NCBI RefSeq assembly: GCF_012911605.1
Contig: NZ_JAAMPT010000207.1
Location: 248,001 to 312,000 of the forward strand
Direction: 5' to 3'
Length of the DNA: 64,000 nucleotides
DNA from: Flavobacterium solisilvae
Lineage (GTDB): Bacteria > Bacteroidota > Bacteroidia > Flavobacteriales > Flavobacteriaceae
Each line of letters starts with the position of its first letter. The stretch's first letter is position 1. The notes beneath the pieces are model-generated. The model was not told the DNA's origin, did not search any database, and saw only the letters and a list, made by a program, of their open reading frames with translations. The translations under genes and the position numbers were made by a program. Positions 52,990 to 60,848 of the stretch are shown here, in pieces.

Positions 52990-53217
52990 ATGTCACCAAT
53001 ACTAAAACTAAAATACTTCTTCGAAAAACACGGTTTTCACGTGTCGTCACGATTGGCAGATAAACTAGGAATGCGAGCTTCCAATGTTCGAATATTTTTT
53101 ATATACATTTCATTTGTAACCGTTGGATTAGGATTTGGTGTCTATTTAACGCTAGCATTTTGGATACGATTAAAAGATTTAATTCGAGGAAAAAGAACAT
53201 CGGTTTTTGATTTATGA
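52990..53217 (+). CDS. PspC domain protein
   Basis: A 75-residue membrane protein with the PspC fold: N-terminal helix (FEKHGFHVSSRLADKLGM), then a membrane segment about 35-58 (VRIFFIYISFVTVGLGFGVYLTLAFWI). Short PspC proteins are regulators or envelope-stress membrane components. Its stop codon overlaps the next ATG by 4 bp (53214-53217, ATGA), so translation of the helix-hairpin-helix gene is coupled to it. Confidence 0.85.
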   Translation: MSPILKLKYFFEKHGFHVSSRLADKLGMRASNVRIFFIYISFVTVGLGFGVYLTLAFWIRLKDLIRGKRTSVFDL

Positions 53218-54095
53218 ATACAAATGAAACTTTCAAGCAATCGATATTAAGTTATTCCAAAAGTCAACGAATTGGAATAATTTTTTTATTTGCATTGATT
53301 TTTATTTGCCAAGGAATTTATTTTTTTAAAAATTTTAATTCCGTTGAAAACGCTCCAAAAGAAAAAGCACAATGGTTGTCCTATCAAAAAGAAATAGATA
53401 GCTTAAAAATTCTGAAATCCAATTTTAAACCAACCATTTATCCGTTTAATCCCAATTTTATAACCGATTTTAAAGGATACAAACTCGGAATGTCGGTAGC
53501 AGAAATCGATAGATTATTAGCTTTTCGAAAGCAAAATAAATTTGTCAATTCTGCCGAAGAATTTCAGCAAGTAACCAAAGTTTCAGATAGTTTGCTGAAA
53601 ACCATTTCGCCTTATTTCAAATTTCCAGATTGGGTAAAAAATAAAAAAAGTTATACCAATTCATTTGAAAAAAAGGATTTTACCAAAGCAGAAAAGAAAA
53701 TTTCCATAGATATCAATAAAGCTTCACAAGAAGATTTGATTAAAGTGTATGGAATTGGCGAAGGATTATCCAAAAGGATTTTGGAACAAAAAGAAAAATT
53801 AGGAGCATTCGTTAGTATGGAACAGATGAATGATATTTGGGGTTTATCGCCCGAAGTAATTGAAAATTTGAGCAAAAGTTTTCATGTTAACTCAACAAAT
53901 TCAATAAAAAAGATAAATATTAACTCGGCTTCCATCAAAGAGTTATCTCAATTTCCTTTTTTTAAATACAATTTAGCCAAAGAAATAGTGACTTATAGAA
54001 CTATGAATGGTGATATTAAAATTGAGGATTTAACAAAAATTAAAGGTTTTCCTGTTGAAAAATTAAAAATAATTGCCTTATATTTGGAATTCTAA
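53214..54095 (+). CDS. Helix-hairpin-helix domain protein, ComEA-like
   Basis: A 293-residue protein with an N-terminal membrane segment (about 20-36), an extracytoplasmic linker, and two or three HhH modules: DINKASQEDLIKVYGIGEGLSKRILEQKEK (about 163-195) and INSASIKELSQFPFFKYNLAKEIVTYR (about 237-265), each with the G-x-G hairpin. This layout is used by DNA-binding proteins of competence (ComEA) and, in Bacteroidota, by many uncharacterised proteins. It is translationally coupled to the upstream PspC gene by a 4-bp overlap. The DNA-binding role is inferred. Confidence 0.78.
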   Translation: MNTNETFKQSILSYSKSQRIGIIFLFALIFICQGIYFFKNFNSVENAPKEKAQWLSYQKEIDSLKILKSNFKPTIYPFNPNFITDFKGYKLGMSVAEIDRLLAFRKQNKFVNSAEEFQQVTKVSDSLLKTISPYFKFPDWVKNKKSYTNSFEKKDFTKAEKKISIDINKASQEDLIKVYGIGEGLSKRILEQKEKLGAFVSMEQMNDIWGLSPEVIENLSKSFHVNSTNSIKKININSASIKELSQFPFFKYNLAKEIVTYRTMNGDIKIEDLTKIKGFPVEKLKIIALYLEF

Positions 54096-54125
54096 AAAAA
54101 TAGAACATAAAAGCGCATTATTTAT

Positions 54126-55298
54126 ATGAATTCATTATACTTTACCGAAGAGCACGAATTGTTCAGAGCAAGTTTACAAGACTTTTTGCAAAAAGAAGTT
54201 GTGCCTCACATTGAAAAATGGGAAAAAACAGGAACCATCGAGCGATTTATTTGGGAAAAATTTGGCGAAATGGGTTTTTTCGGAATTGCTTATCCAGAAG
54301 CTTACGGCGGATTAAATCTAGATTTATTTTACACTGTCGTTTTTCTTGAAGAACTTCAAAAAGTAAAATCATCTGGTTTTGCTGCAGCAATGTGGGCGCA
54401 TTCCTATTTAGCAATGACGCATCTAAATGCCGAAGGCGACGAGCGAATTAAGCAAGAATATTTAACAGCAAGTATTTCAGGTAAAAAAATTGGAGCTTTG
54501 TGTATAACCGAACCTTTTGGCGGAAGCGACGTAGCGGGAATGAAAACAACCGCAATAAAAAAAGGTGATAAATATGTAATCAACGGTTCAAAAACATTCA
54601 TTACCAATGGAGTTTATGCCGATTATTATGTAGTAGCAGCAAAAACAACTCCCGAACTTGGAAATAAAGGAATAAGTATCTTTTTAATGGATACCAATTT
54701 GAAAGGAATTACCGCAACTAAACTCGATAAATTAGGTTGGCGCGCTTCAGATACTGCCGAAATTTCTTTTGACAATGTTGAAATTCCATTAGAAAATCTA
54801 ATGGGTGAAGAAGGAAAAGGATTTCCATATATCATGCAACATTTTGCTTTAGAACGATTAATCATGGCGATAAATGCACATGCAAGAGCTGAATATGCCA
54901 TCGATTATACAATAAACTATATGTCCGAGCGCGAAGCATTTGGAACTACAATAAACAAATTTCAAGCACTAAGACATACAATGGTCGAACACGCCACCGA
55001 TGTTGAACACTGTAAACTATTTAATTATGCAGCCGTTGCTCGATTAAACCAAGGCGAATATGTAGTTAAAGAAGCCACAATGGCAAAATTAAAATCTACA
55101 AAAGTTGCCGACGAAACCATTTATAGTTGCCTTCAAATGCTTGGAGGTTACGGTTATATGGAAGATTATCCACTAGCAAGATTATTAAGAGACAGTCGTC
55201 TTGGTCCAATTGGCGGCGGAACATCCGAAATCTTGAAAGAGATTTTATCCAAAATGATAATCGATAAACAAAATTATCAACCAGCAGTAAAAAAATAA
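54126..55298 (+). CDS. Acyl-CoA dehydrogenase
   Basis: FAD enzyme that introduces a trans double bond into acyl-CoA. The 390-residue length is normal. Motifs are the N-terminal helical LYFTEEHELFRASLQDFLQK, ALCITEPFGGSDVAGMKTTA, INGSKTFITNG, NAHARAEYAIDYTINYMSERE and MLGGYGYMEDYPLARLLRDSR. The C-terminal segment IGGGTSEIL has Gly where the medium-chain enzyme has the catalytic Glu, as in isovaleryl-CoA or long-chain types in which that Glu lies elsewhere. The acyl chain length is not determinable. A terminator follows. Confidence 0.92.
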   Translation: MNSLYFTEEHELFRASLQDFLQKEVVPHIEKWEKTGTIERFIWEKFGEMGFFGIAYPEAYGGLNLDLFYTVVFLEELQKVKSSGFAAAMWAHSYLAMTHLNAEGDERIKQEYLTASISGKKIGALCITEPFGGSDVAGMKTTAIKKGDKYVINGSKTFITNGVYADYYVVAAKTTPELGNKGISIFLMDTNLKGITATKLDKLGWRASDTAEISFDNVEIPLENLMGEEGKGFPYIMQHFALERLIMAINAHARAEYAIDYTINYMSEREAFGTTINKFQALRHTMVEHATDVEHCKLFNYAAVARLNQGEYVVKEATMAKLKSTKVADETIYSCLQMLGGYGYMEDYPLARLLRDSRLGPIGGGTSEILKEILSKMIIDKQNYQPAVKK

Positions 55299-55370
55299 AT
55301 TCGAGAAGATAATAAGAAGCTTATCCAGCTATTCACTATTATCTTTTTTATAAAATTATGTTTTTCTAAA

Positions 55371-55411
55371 CACAAAAAAAAGGAGCTTCCGTTGGTCGCT
55401 CTTTTTTTGTG
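55371..55411 (+). terminator. Terminator after acyl-CoA dehydrogenase
   Basis: CACAAAAAAAAGGAGC (55371-55385 region) pairs with GCTCTTTTTTTGTG (55398-55411), leaving a T run on the descending arm. One base bulges. Confidence 0.65.
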
Positions 55412-55431
55412 AGAAAAACTATAATTTCATT

Positions 55432-55462
55432 AAAAAAGGATAACCGTTTCTATCTGGGCTAA
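55432..55462. repeat. Partial copy of intergenic repeat (right end only)
   Basis: AAAAAAGGATaACCgtTTCtATCtGGGCTAAA-type sequence aligns with the right end of copies 1 and 2, with four or five differences. The left blocks are missing, so it is a decayed or truncated member upstream of rpsU. Confidence 0.45.
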
Positions 55463-55502
55463 AATATTTGTAAAAAATAGTTTCAAAACTAAAAAATAAT
55501 AG

Positions 55503-55510
55503 TACTTTTG
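55503..55510 (+). promoter_or_regulatory. -7 element of rpsU
   Basis: TACTTTTG matches TAnnTTTG exactly. The start site would be near 55515, giving a leader of only about 25 nt, which is nearly all occupied by the Shine-Dalgarno sequence. Confidence 0.6.
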
Positions 55511-55523
55511 CAGCCTAAATGAG

Positions 55524-55530
55524 AGGAGGT
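55524..55530 (+). promoter_or_regulatory. Strong Shine-Dalgarno sequence of rpsU
   Basis: AGGAGGT is perfectly complementary to the conserved 16S anti-Shine-Dalgarno and has a 9-nt spacer to the ATG at 55540. Other genes in the window start in A-rich contexts without such a site. Confidence 0.9.
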
Positions 55531-55539
55531 GTCCAAATT

Positions 55540-55734
55540 ATGTTGATTATACCAATTAAAGACGGAGAAAACATTGATAGAGCATTAAAGCGCTACAAGA
55601 GAAAATTCGATAAAACCGGAACTGTAAGACAACTTAGAGCGCGTCAAGCGTTTACTAAGCCATCAGTTGTTAGAAGAGCGCAAATTCAAAAAGCTCAATA
55701 CATCCAAGGATTAAAGGATAGCTTAGAAAGCTAG
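55540..55734 (+). CDS. rpsU: 30S ribosomal protein bS21
   Basis: Small-subunit protein bS21 of 64 residues (MLIIPIKDGENIDRALKRYKR...). The ATG at 55540 is chosen because it follows the Shine-Dalgarno and matches known bS21 N-termini; an in-frame ATG at 55519 would lie inside the leader. In Bacteroidota ribosomes bS21 helps occlude the anti-Shine-Dalgarno, and rpsU itself keeps a strong Shine-Dalgarno in many relatives, consistent with feedback control. A tyrosine recombinase gene follows 73 bp later behind a hairpin. Confidence 0.96.
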   Translation: MLIIPIKDGENIDRALKRYKRKFDKTGTVRQLRARQAFTKPSVVRRAQIQKAQYIQGLKDSLES

Positions 55735-55759
55735 TAGGTAGTTTTCTAAAAAATAATAT

Positions 55760-55807
55760 AACCATCAGGTCAAAAGTTTTTATAACTTTGGGACTGATGG
55801 TTTTTTT
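55760..55807 (+). terminator. Terminator after rpsU; loop contains a -7 element
   Basis: Stem AACCATCAG / CTGATGGTT (55760-55768 and 55794-55802) with seven T at 55801-55807. The loop contains TAACTTTG (55783-55790), a perfect -7 match 18 bp before the recombinase ATG at 55808. The same sequence may end the rpsU message and start the next one. Confidence 0.72.
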
Positions 55808-56704
55808 ATGGAAAAAATTAAAAAAAGCTTTACCGATTATCTTTTTTTGGAAAAAAAATATTCCAAACACACCGTCAATGCTTATATAACCGATTTGAAT
55901 TCGTTTCATGATTTCATCAAAGAAGAATTTGAACAAGAAAATTTAGTAGAAGTAAATTATTCTTTAATACGATCATGGATAATTCTATTATCAGAAAACA
56001 ATGCTGAAAATGTAACTATTAATCGTAAAATTTCTTCATTAAAAGCATTTTATAAGTTTCTTTTAAAAACAAAACAAATAGAAGTTAGTCCTTTATTAAA
56101 ACATAAAGCACTAAAAACGCCTAAAAAAATTCAAATTCCATTTTCTGAAAAAGAATTGGATTTAGCTATAAATCAAATAAAATATCCTGAAGGATTTGAT
56201 GGAATTAGAGACAAATTAATTATCGATTTGTTTTACACAACAGGAATTAGGCGAGCTGAATTAATAAATTTAAAAGTCTCTAGTGTTGATATTCAAAACG
56301 CTACCATAAAAGTCTTAGGAAAAAGAAATAAAGAGAGAATAATTCCGTTGTTGTCAGTTATAGTTGAAGAGATTAAAGGTTATCTTGAACAGAGAAACGC
56401 ATTAGAAACAATTATAGATACAGAAAATCTTTTTTTAATGTTAAAAGGAGTTAAATTGAATGAAACATTTGTGTATCGAATAATAAATGATTACTTTAGT
56501 ACTGTTTCAGAGAAAGTAAAAAAAAGTCCGCATATATTAAGACATACATTTGCGACACATTTGCTTAACAATGGAGCAGATATAAATTCAGTAAAAGAAT
56601 TATTGGGACATTCAAGTTTGGCATCGACACAAGTTTATACACACAATAGTTTAGCAGAGTTAAAAAAAGTGTATAAAAATGCTCATCCTAGAAATAACAA
56701 GTAA
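55808..56704 (+). CDS. Site-specific tyrosine recombinase, XerC/XerD-like
   Basis: A 298-residue integrase-fold recombinase, probably the housekeeping enzyme resolving chromosome dimers at dif. SAM-like core-binding domain about 1-85 (SFTDYLFLEKKYSKHTVNAYITDL), catalytic domain about 105-298 with Arg in TTGIRRAELINLK, Lys in KVLGKRNKERIIPL, HILRHTFATHLL, LLGHSSLASTQVYTHNS with the nucleophile Tyr near the end. Start ATG follows the rpsU terminator by one base. No integron or phage context is seen. Exact assignment to XerC or XerD is not possible by eye. Confidence 0.93.
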   Translation: MEKIKKSFTDYLFLEKKYSKHTVNAYITDLNSFHDFIKEEFEQENLVEVNYSLIRSWIILLSENNAENVTINRKISSLKAFYKFLLKTKQIEVSPLLKHKALKTPKKIQIPFSEKELDLAINQIKYPEGFDGIRDKLIIDLFYTTGIRRAELINLKVSSVDIQNATIKVLGKRNKERIIPLLSVIVEEIKGYLEQRNALETIIDTENLFLMLKGVKLNETFVYRIINDYFSTVSEKVKKSPHILRHTFATHLLNNGADINSVKELLGHSSLASTQVYTHNSLAELKKVYKNAHPRNNK

Positions 56705-56736
56705 TTCTAAAATGTTTAATCAATAAAAATAATATT

Positions 56737-57039
56737 ATGAAGGTAAATGTTCATGCAGTAAATTTTAATGTTGATAGAAAATTAGTAGATTTTATTAACG
56801 AAAGATTAGTAAAACTTGAAAAATATTATGATAAAGTTGTCTCGTCTGACGTTTTTTTGAAAGTAGAAAAAACTAGTGAGAAGGAAAATAAGGTTGTAGA
56901 GGTAAAAATTCACGTTCCTGGAGATGATTTTATGGTAAAAAAACAATGTAAAACTTTTGAAGAAGGAGTTGAATTAGCTTCTGAATCCTTAGAAAGATTG
57001 TTGGTAAAAAGAAAAGAAAAAGTAAGAGCACACATATAA
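56737..57039 (+). CDS. Ribosome hibernation factor HPF/RaiA (short form)
   Basis: A 100-residue sigma-54 modulation/S30EA family protein that binds the 30S decoding region and promotes ribosome inactivation in stationary phase. The sequence starts MKVNVHAVNFNVDRKLVDFINERL and has VFLKVEKTSEKENKVVEVKIHVPGDDF, then a helix with ESLERLLVKRKEK. The short form lacks the extra C-terminal domain of long HPF. It precedes the tRNA-tuf operon. Confidence 0.9.
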   Translation: MKVNVHAVNFNVDRKLVDFINERLVKLEKYYDKVVSSDVFLKVEKTSEKENKVVEVKIHVPGDDFMVKKQCKTFEEGVELASESLERLLVKRKEKVRAHI

Positions 57040-57062
57040 GTAAAAAATTTTTCAAAAAATGT

Positions 57063-57092
57063 TTTGATTAATTGATAAAATCCATACATTTG
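57063..57092 (+). promoter_or_regulatory. Promoter of the tRNA-tuf-tRNA operon
   Basis: TTTG at 57063-57066, spacer 18 bp, TACATTTG at 57085-57092 (perfect TAnnTTTG). This is a textbook Bacteroidota promoter just upstream of the first tRNA-Thr gene. Confidence 0.78.
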
Positions 57093-57093
57093 C

Positions 57094-57121
57094 AGTCCGT
57101 TAGAAATAGCGGACTTTTTTT
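57094..57121 (+). terminator. Start-proximal hairpin with T run upstream of tRNA-Thr
   Basis: AGTCCG (57094-57099) pairs with CGGACT (57110-57115), 10-nt loop, followed by TTTTTTT. It lies about where transcription from the operon promoter would begin, so it may be an attenuator or 5' stabiliser rather than an end-of-gene terminator. Confidence 0.55.
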
Positions 57122-57130
57122 ATTGAGTTT

Positions 57131-57204
57131 GCCGGTGTAGCTCAGCTGGCTAGAGCAGCTGATTTGTAATCAGCAGGTCGTGGGTTCGAGTCCCTCTATC
57201 GGCT
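57131..57204 (+). tRNA. tRNA-Thr (TGT)
   Basis: 74 nt, cloverleaf folds by eye: acceptor GCCGGTG / TATCGGC with one G-T pair, anticodon stem GCTGA/TCAGC with loop TTTGTAA (anticodon TGT), T arm GGGTTCGAGTCCC. CCA is not encoded. First of the tRNA cluster before tuf. Confidence 0.94.
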
Positions 57205-57243
57205 CAGTTCTTTTTAGTATTGGAAAAAAAATAAAAATGGTTC

Positions 57244-57325
57244 GGGGAGATACTCAAGCGGCCAACGAGGGCGGACTGTAAATCCGCTGATTACATCTTC
57301 GCAGGTTCGAATCCTGCTCTCCCCA
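57244..57325 (+). tRNA. tRNA-Tyr (GTA)
   Basis: 82 nt with a long variable arm (class II tRNA). Acceptor GGGGAGA / TCTCCCC, anticodon stem GCGGA/TCCGC with loop CTGTAAA (anticodon GTA), T arm AGGTTCGAATCCT. The variable arm is about 57287-57300. Confidence 0.95.
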
Positions 57326-57391
57326 CAATGAAAATTGGAATTTAGAAAATGAATTTAAAATTTCTGAAGTCTAACTTCTGAACTCACAAAA

Positions 57392-57463
57392 GCCGGTGTA
57401 GCTCAGGGGTAGAGTGCTTCCTTGGTAAGGAAGAGGTCACGGGTTCAATTCCCGTCATTGGCT
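57392..57463 (+). tRNA. tRNA-Thr (GGT)
   Basis: 72 nt, acceptor GCCGGTG / CATTGGC with G-T pairs, anticodon stem CTTCC/GGAAG with loop TTGGTAA (anticodon GGT), T arm GGGTTCAATTCCC. It shares its 5' end sequence with the first tRNA-Thr. The 66-bp spacer to tRNA-Tyr holds no further tRNA. Confidence 0.95.
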
Positions 57464-57517
57464 CAAAATTGTAAAATTTGAACACTAATAAATAACTAAG
57501 ATTAAAAATTAATTAAA

Positions 57518-58705
57518 ATGGCAAAAGAAAATTTTAGTCGTACCAAGCCACACCTTAACATTGGTACGATTGGTCACGTTGACCACGGAAAAACTACATT
57601 AACTGCAGCTATTACTAAAGTATTATCTGACGCAGGATATTGTCAAGCGAAATCATTTGATCAAATTGATAACGCTCCAGAAGAAAAAGAAAGAGGTATT
57701 ACTATTAATACTTCACACGTTGAGTATGAAACTGCTAACCGTCACTATGCGCACGTTGACTGTCCAGGTCACGCGGATTACGTTAAGAACATGGTTACTG
57801 GTGCTGCTCAAATGGACGGTGCTATCCTTGTAGTTGCTGCAACTGATGGTCCAATGCCACAAACACGTGAGCACATCCTTTTAGGTCGCCAGGTAGGTAT
57901 TCCTAGAATTGTTGTATTTATGAACAAAGTAGATATGGTTGATGATGCTGAGCTTTTAGAGTTAGTTGAAATGGAAATCAGAGACTTATTGTCTTTCTAC
58001 GAATATGATGGAGATAATGGTCCTGTTGTTCAAGGTTCTGCTTTAGGTGGATTGAATAACGATCCAAACTGGGTTCCAAAAATCATCGAATTAATGGAAG
58101 CAGTTGATAACTGGATTGAAGAGCCAGTTCGTGACGTTGCTAAACCATTCTTGATGCCAGTTGAAGATGTATTTACAATTACAGGTCGTGGAACTGTTGC
58201 TACAGGTCGTATCGAAACTGGAGTTGCTAATACTGGAGATCCTGTTGAAATCATCGGTATGGGTGCTGAAAAATTAACTTCTACAATTACTGGAGTTGAG
58301 ATGTTTCGTAAAATCCTTGATAGAGGTGAAGCTGGAGATAACGTAGGTTTATTGTTGAGAGGTATTGATAAAGCTGATATCAAAAGAGGTATGGTTATTA
58401 TTAAGCCAGGTTCAGTAAAACCACACAAAAAGTTTAAAGCTGAGGTATATATCTTGAAAAAAGAAGAAGGTGGACGTCATACTCCATTCCACAATAACTA
58501 CCGTCCACAGTTCTACGTACGTACAACTGACGTAACAGGAGTTATTTCTTTGCCGGCAGGTGTAGAGATGGTAATGCCGGGTGATAACTTAACTATTGAT
58601 GTTGAATTGTTAAGCCCAATTGCAATGAACGTAGGTTTACGTTTCGCTATCCGTGAAGGAGGTAGAACAGTTGGTGCTGGTCAGGTAACTGAAATTGTAG
58701 AGTAA
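57518..58705 (+). CDS. tuf: Translation elongation factor Tu
   Basis: Delivers aminoacyl-tRNA to the ribosome using GTP. 395 residues. GTPase motifs G1 GHVDHGKT (19-26), [29 protein letters not shown]; domains 2 and 3 follow to GQVTEIVE. It is flanked by tRNA genes in the order Thr-Tyr-Thr-tuf-Trp-secE, the usual bacterial tufB-type neighbourhood (often with an extra tRNA-Gly between Tyr and Thr, absent here). It is followed by its own terminator. Confidence 0.99.
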   Translation: MAKENFSRTKPHLNIGTIGHVDHGKTTLTAAITKVLSDAGYCQAKSFDQIDNAPEEKERGITINTSHVEYETANRHYAHVDCPGHADYVKNMVTGAAQMDGAILVVAATDGPMPQTREHILLGRQVGIPRIVVFMNKVDMVDDAELLELVEMEIRDLLSFYEYDGDNGPVVQGSALGGLNNDPNWVPKIIELMEAVDNWIEEPVRDVAKPFLMPVEDVFTITGRGTVATGRIETGVANTGDPVEIIGMGAEKLTSTITGVEMFRKILDRGEAGDNVGLLLRGIDKADIKRGMVIIKPGSVKPHKKFKAEVYILKKEEGGRHTPFHNNYRPQFYVRTTDVTGVISLPAGVEMVMPGDNLTIDVELLSPIAMNVGLRFAIREGGRTVGAGQVTEIVE

Positions 58706-58721
58706 TCTATATAAATTATAT

Positions 58722-58759
58722 AACCAGTAGATAATCGTTTGGTTGTCTACTGGTTTTTT
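58722..58759 (+). terminator. Terminator after tuf
   Basis: Perfect 10-bp stem AACCAGTAGA / TCTACTGGTT (58722-58731 and 58746-58755) with a T run to 58759. It separates tuf from the tRNA-Trp/secE unit. Confidence 0.88.
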
Positions 58760-58770
58760 AAAAAATAAAT

Positions 58771-58841
58771 ACGGGCGTAGTTCAAGGGTAGAATAGCGGT
58801 CTCCAAAACCGTTGATGGGGGTTCGAATCCCTCCGCCCGTG
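58771..58841 (+). tRNA. tRNA-Trp (CCA)
   Basis: 71 nt, acceptor ACGGGCG / CGCCCGT, anticodon stem GCGGT/ACCGT with loop CTCCAAA (anticodon CCA), T arm GGGGTTCGAATCCCT. It is 15 bp upstream of the secE ATG. Confidence 0.95.
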
Positions 58842-58856
58842 CAAATCTTAAAGACG

Positions 58857-59054
58857 ATGACAAAAGTTGTTAATTATATATCAGAAGCATTTGAAGAACT
58901 TAAATCAAATGTGACATGGCCGGAATGGTCAGAAGTGCAGCGTTACACTATTATAGTAGCTGTTTTTTCTATTGTATTGGCTCTAGTTACATGGGGTGTT
59001 GATGAGTTTTTTGCAAAAGCTTTAGAGGGTTTTTTCAATTGGTTGAAACCTTAA
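58857..59054 (+). CDS. secE: Protein translocase subunit SecE
   Basis: Small clamp subunit of the SecYEG channel. The ATG at 58857 gives 65 residues (MTKVVNYISEAFEELKSNVTW...). A frame from 58812 would start inside tRNA-Trp and is rejected. One membrane segment about 31-50 (YTIIVAVFSIVLALVTWGV) preceded by the conserved amphipathic helix with VTWPEWSEVQR. nusG follows 13 bp later. Confidence 0.96.
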   Translation: MTKVVNYISEAFEELKSNVTWPEWSEVQRYTIIVAVFSIVLALVTWGVDEFFAKALEGFFNWLKP

Positions 59055-59067
59055 ATTAATATAAAGA

Positions 59068-59619
59068 ATGGCTGATATTAATACAAAAAAGTGGTATGTA
59101 GTTAGGGCAGTAAGCGGTCAAGAGAATAAGGTTAAATCTTATATCGAGACTGAAATTGCAAGATTGGGTATGGCTGATTACATTTCACAAGTTCTTGTTC
59201 CTACTGAAAAAGTTGTTCAAGTTAGAGATGGTAAGAAAATTTCAAAAGATAAGGTTTACTTTCCTGGATATGTTATGATTGAGGCTAATCTTATGGGGGA
59301 AATACCACACATCATAAAATCGATAACTGGTGTTATTGGTTTTTTAGGTGAGGTTAAAGGAGGTGATCCTGTTCCTTTAAGATTGTCTGAAGTAAATAGA
59401 ATGCTAGGGAAAGTTGATGAGTTGGCTGTTAATACGGATACTCAAAATATTCCTTATGTTGTTGGAGAAACAGTAAAAGTTATTGATGGTCCTTTTAATG
59501 GTTTCAATGGAACTATTGAGAAAATCAATGAAGAAAAGCGTAAACTTGAGGTAATGGTGAAAATTTTCGGTAGAAAAACACCACTTGAATTAAGTTTTAT
59601 GCAAGTTGAAAAAGTATAA
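59068..59619 (+). CDS. nusG: Transcription termination/antitermination factor NusG
   Basis: Binds RNA polymerase and couples it to Rho and the ribosome. 183 residues: NGN domain about 1-120 (KKWYVVRAVSGQENKVKSYIE, YFPGYVMIEANL), KOW domain about 130-180 (GETVKVIDGPFNGFNGTIEKINEEKRKLEVMVKIFGRKTPLEL). Short linker and normal length. Part of the secE-nusG-rplKAJL-rpoB block. Confidence 0.98.
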   Translation: MADINTKKWYVVRAVSGQENKVKSYIETEIARLGMADYISQVLVPTEKVVQVRDGKKISKDKVYFPGYVMIEANLMGEIPHIIKSITGVIGFLGEVKGGDPVPLRLSEVNRMLGKVDELAVNTDTQNIPYVVGETVKVIDGPFNGFNGTIEKINEEKRKLEVMVKIFGRKTPLELSFMQVEKV

Positions 59620-59686
59620 TTTTTTGTTACATATATAATAAACCGCATCAATCGCTTCCAATTGAGAGATGTAAAATTTTTAAGAA

Positions 59687-60127
59687 ATGGCTAAAGAAAT
59701 TAGTAAAGTAGTTAAACTACAAGTTAAGGGAGGTGCTGCGAACCCGTCGCCACCGGTTGGACCTGCTTTGGGAGCTGCTGGGGTTAATATCATGGAGTTC
59801 TGTAAGCAATTTAATGCTAGAACACAAGATCAACCTGGCAAAGTGTTACCAGTACAAATTACTGTGTACAAAGACAAATCATTCGATTTTGTTGTAAAAA
59901 CTCCACCTGCTGCAGTTCAGTTATTGGACGCTGCTAAATTAAAATCTGGTTCTGGCGAGCCAAACCGTCGTAAAGTGGGAAGTATCACTTGGGACCAAAT
60001 TAAAGCAATCGCTGAAGACAAGATGACTGATTTAAATGCTTTCACAATTGAATCTGCTATGAGCATGATTGCTGGAACAGCTAGATCTATGGGTATAACT
60101 GTAACTGGAGATTCTCCTCTAAAATAA
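59687..60127 (+). CDS. rplK: 50S ribosomal protein uL11
   Basis: Stalk-base protein of the GTPase-associated centre. 146 residues with [34 protein letters not shown] and C-terminal [14 protein letters not shown]. The 67-bp gap after nusG contains no obvious structure. It is followed by rplA after 8 bp. Confidence 0.98.
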   Translation: MAKEISKVVKLQVKGGAANPSPPVGPALGAAGVNIMEFCKQFNARTQDQPGKVLPVQITVYKDKSFDFVVKTPPAAVQLLDAAKLKSGSGEPNRRKVGSITWDQIKAIAEDKMTDLNAFTIESAMSMIAGTARSMGITVTGDSPLK

Positions 60128-60135
60128 GGTAAGAA

Positions 60136-60825
60136 ATGGCAAAATTGACTAAAAAACAAAAAGAGGCTGCTTCAAAAATTGAGAAAAACAAATTGTATTC
60201 ATTAAAAGATGCTTCGTCTTTATTGAAAACAGTTGCTTCTGCAAAATTTGATGAGTCTGTAGATATTGCTGTTCGTCTAGGAGTTGATCCAAGAAAAGCA
60301 AATCAAATGGTAAGAGGTGTTGTAACTCTTCCTCACGGAACTGGTAAAGATACTAAAGTATTAGCTTTAGTAACTCCAGATAAAGAAGCAGAAGCTAAAG
60401 CAGCTGGTGCTGATTTCGTAGGATTAGACGATTATCTTCAAAAAATTAAAGACGGTTGGACTGATGTTGATGTAATCATCACTATGCCAGCTATCATGGG
60501 TAAATTAGGTCCATTAGGACGTGTATTAGGTCCAAGAGGTTTAATGCCAAACCCAAAAACAGGAACAGTTACTATGGAAATTGGTAAAGCTGTTGCTGAA
60601 GTAAAAGCGGGTAAAATTGACTTCAAAGTTGATAAAACAGGTATTGTTCATGCTGGTATCGGAAGAATTTCTTTCGAAGCTGACAAAATCGTTGATAACG
60701 CTCACGAAATTATTCAAACATTAATCAAAATGAAACCAACTGCAGCTAAAGGTACTTATATCAAGTCTATCCACTTGTCTAGTACAATGAGTCCTGCTAT
60801 CGCTTTAGATCCTAAAGCAGTATAA
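60136..60825 (+). CDS. rplA: 50S ribosomal protein uL1
   Basis: Forms the L1 stalk and, in other bacteria, autoregulates the rplK-rplA message by binding its leader. 229 residues, with [61 protein letters not shown]. No L1-type mimic of the rRNA site was confirmed in the region upstream of rplK. Confidence 0.98.
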   Translation: MAKLTKKQKEAASKIEKNKLYSLKDASSLLKTVASAKFDESVDIAVRLGVDPRKANQMVRGVVTLPHGTGKDTKVLALVTPDKEAEAKAAGADFVGLDDYLQKIKDGWTDVDVIITMPAIMGKLGPLGRVLGPRGLMPNPKTGTVTMEIGKAVAEVKAGKIDFKVDKTGIVHAGIGRISFEADKIVDNAHEIIQTLIKMKPTAAKGTYIKSIHLSSTMSPAIALDPKAV

Positions 60826-60848
60826 TTGGTAGTTAAACATATTTTATT

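Noticed and set aside
57326..57391. Search for a tRNA-Gly between tRNA-Tyr and tRNA-Thr, as found in the tufB neighbourhood of some bacteria
   Set aside because: The 66-bp spacer has no cloverleaf or anticodon-stem pattern.
58030..58428. 132-residue minus-strand frame within tuf
   Set aside because: It is the antisense frame of a highly constrained, codon-biased gene and encodes no recognisable protein.
58812..58856. N-terminal extension of secE beginning inside tRNA-Trp
   Set aside because: The extra residues would be encoded by the tRNA gene itself; the ATG at 58857 gives the normal SecE N-terminus.
59620..59686. Possible L1-binding leader before rplK
   Set aside because: The 67 bp gap has no stem that resembles the rRNA L1 site by eye; could not be supported.
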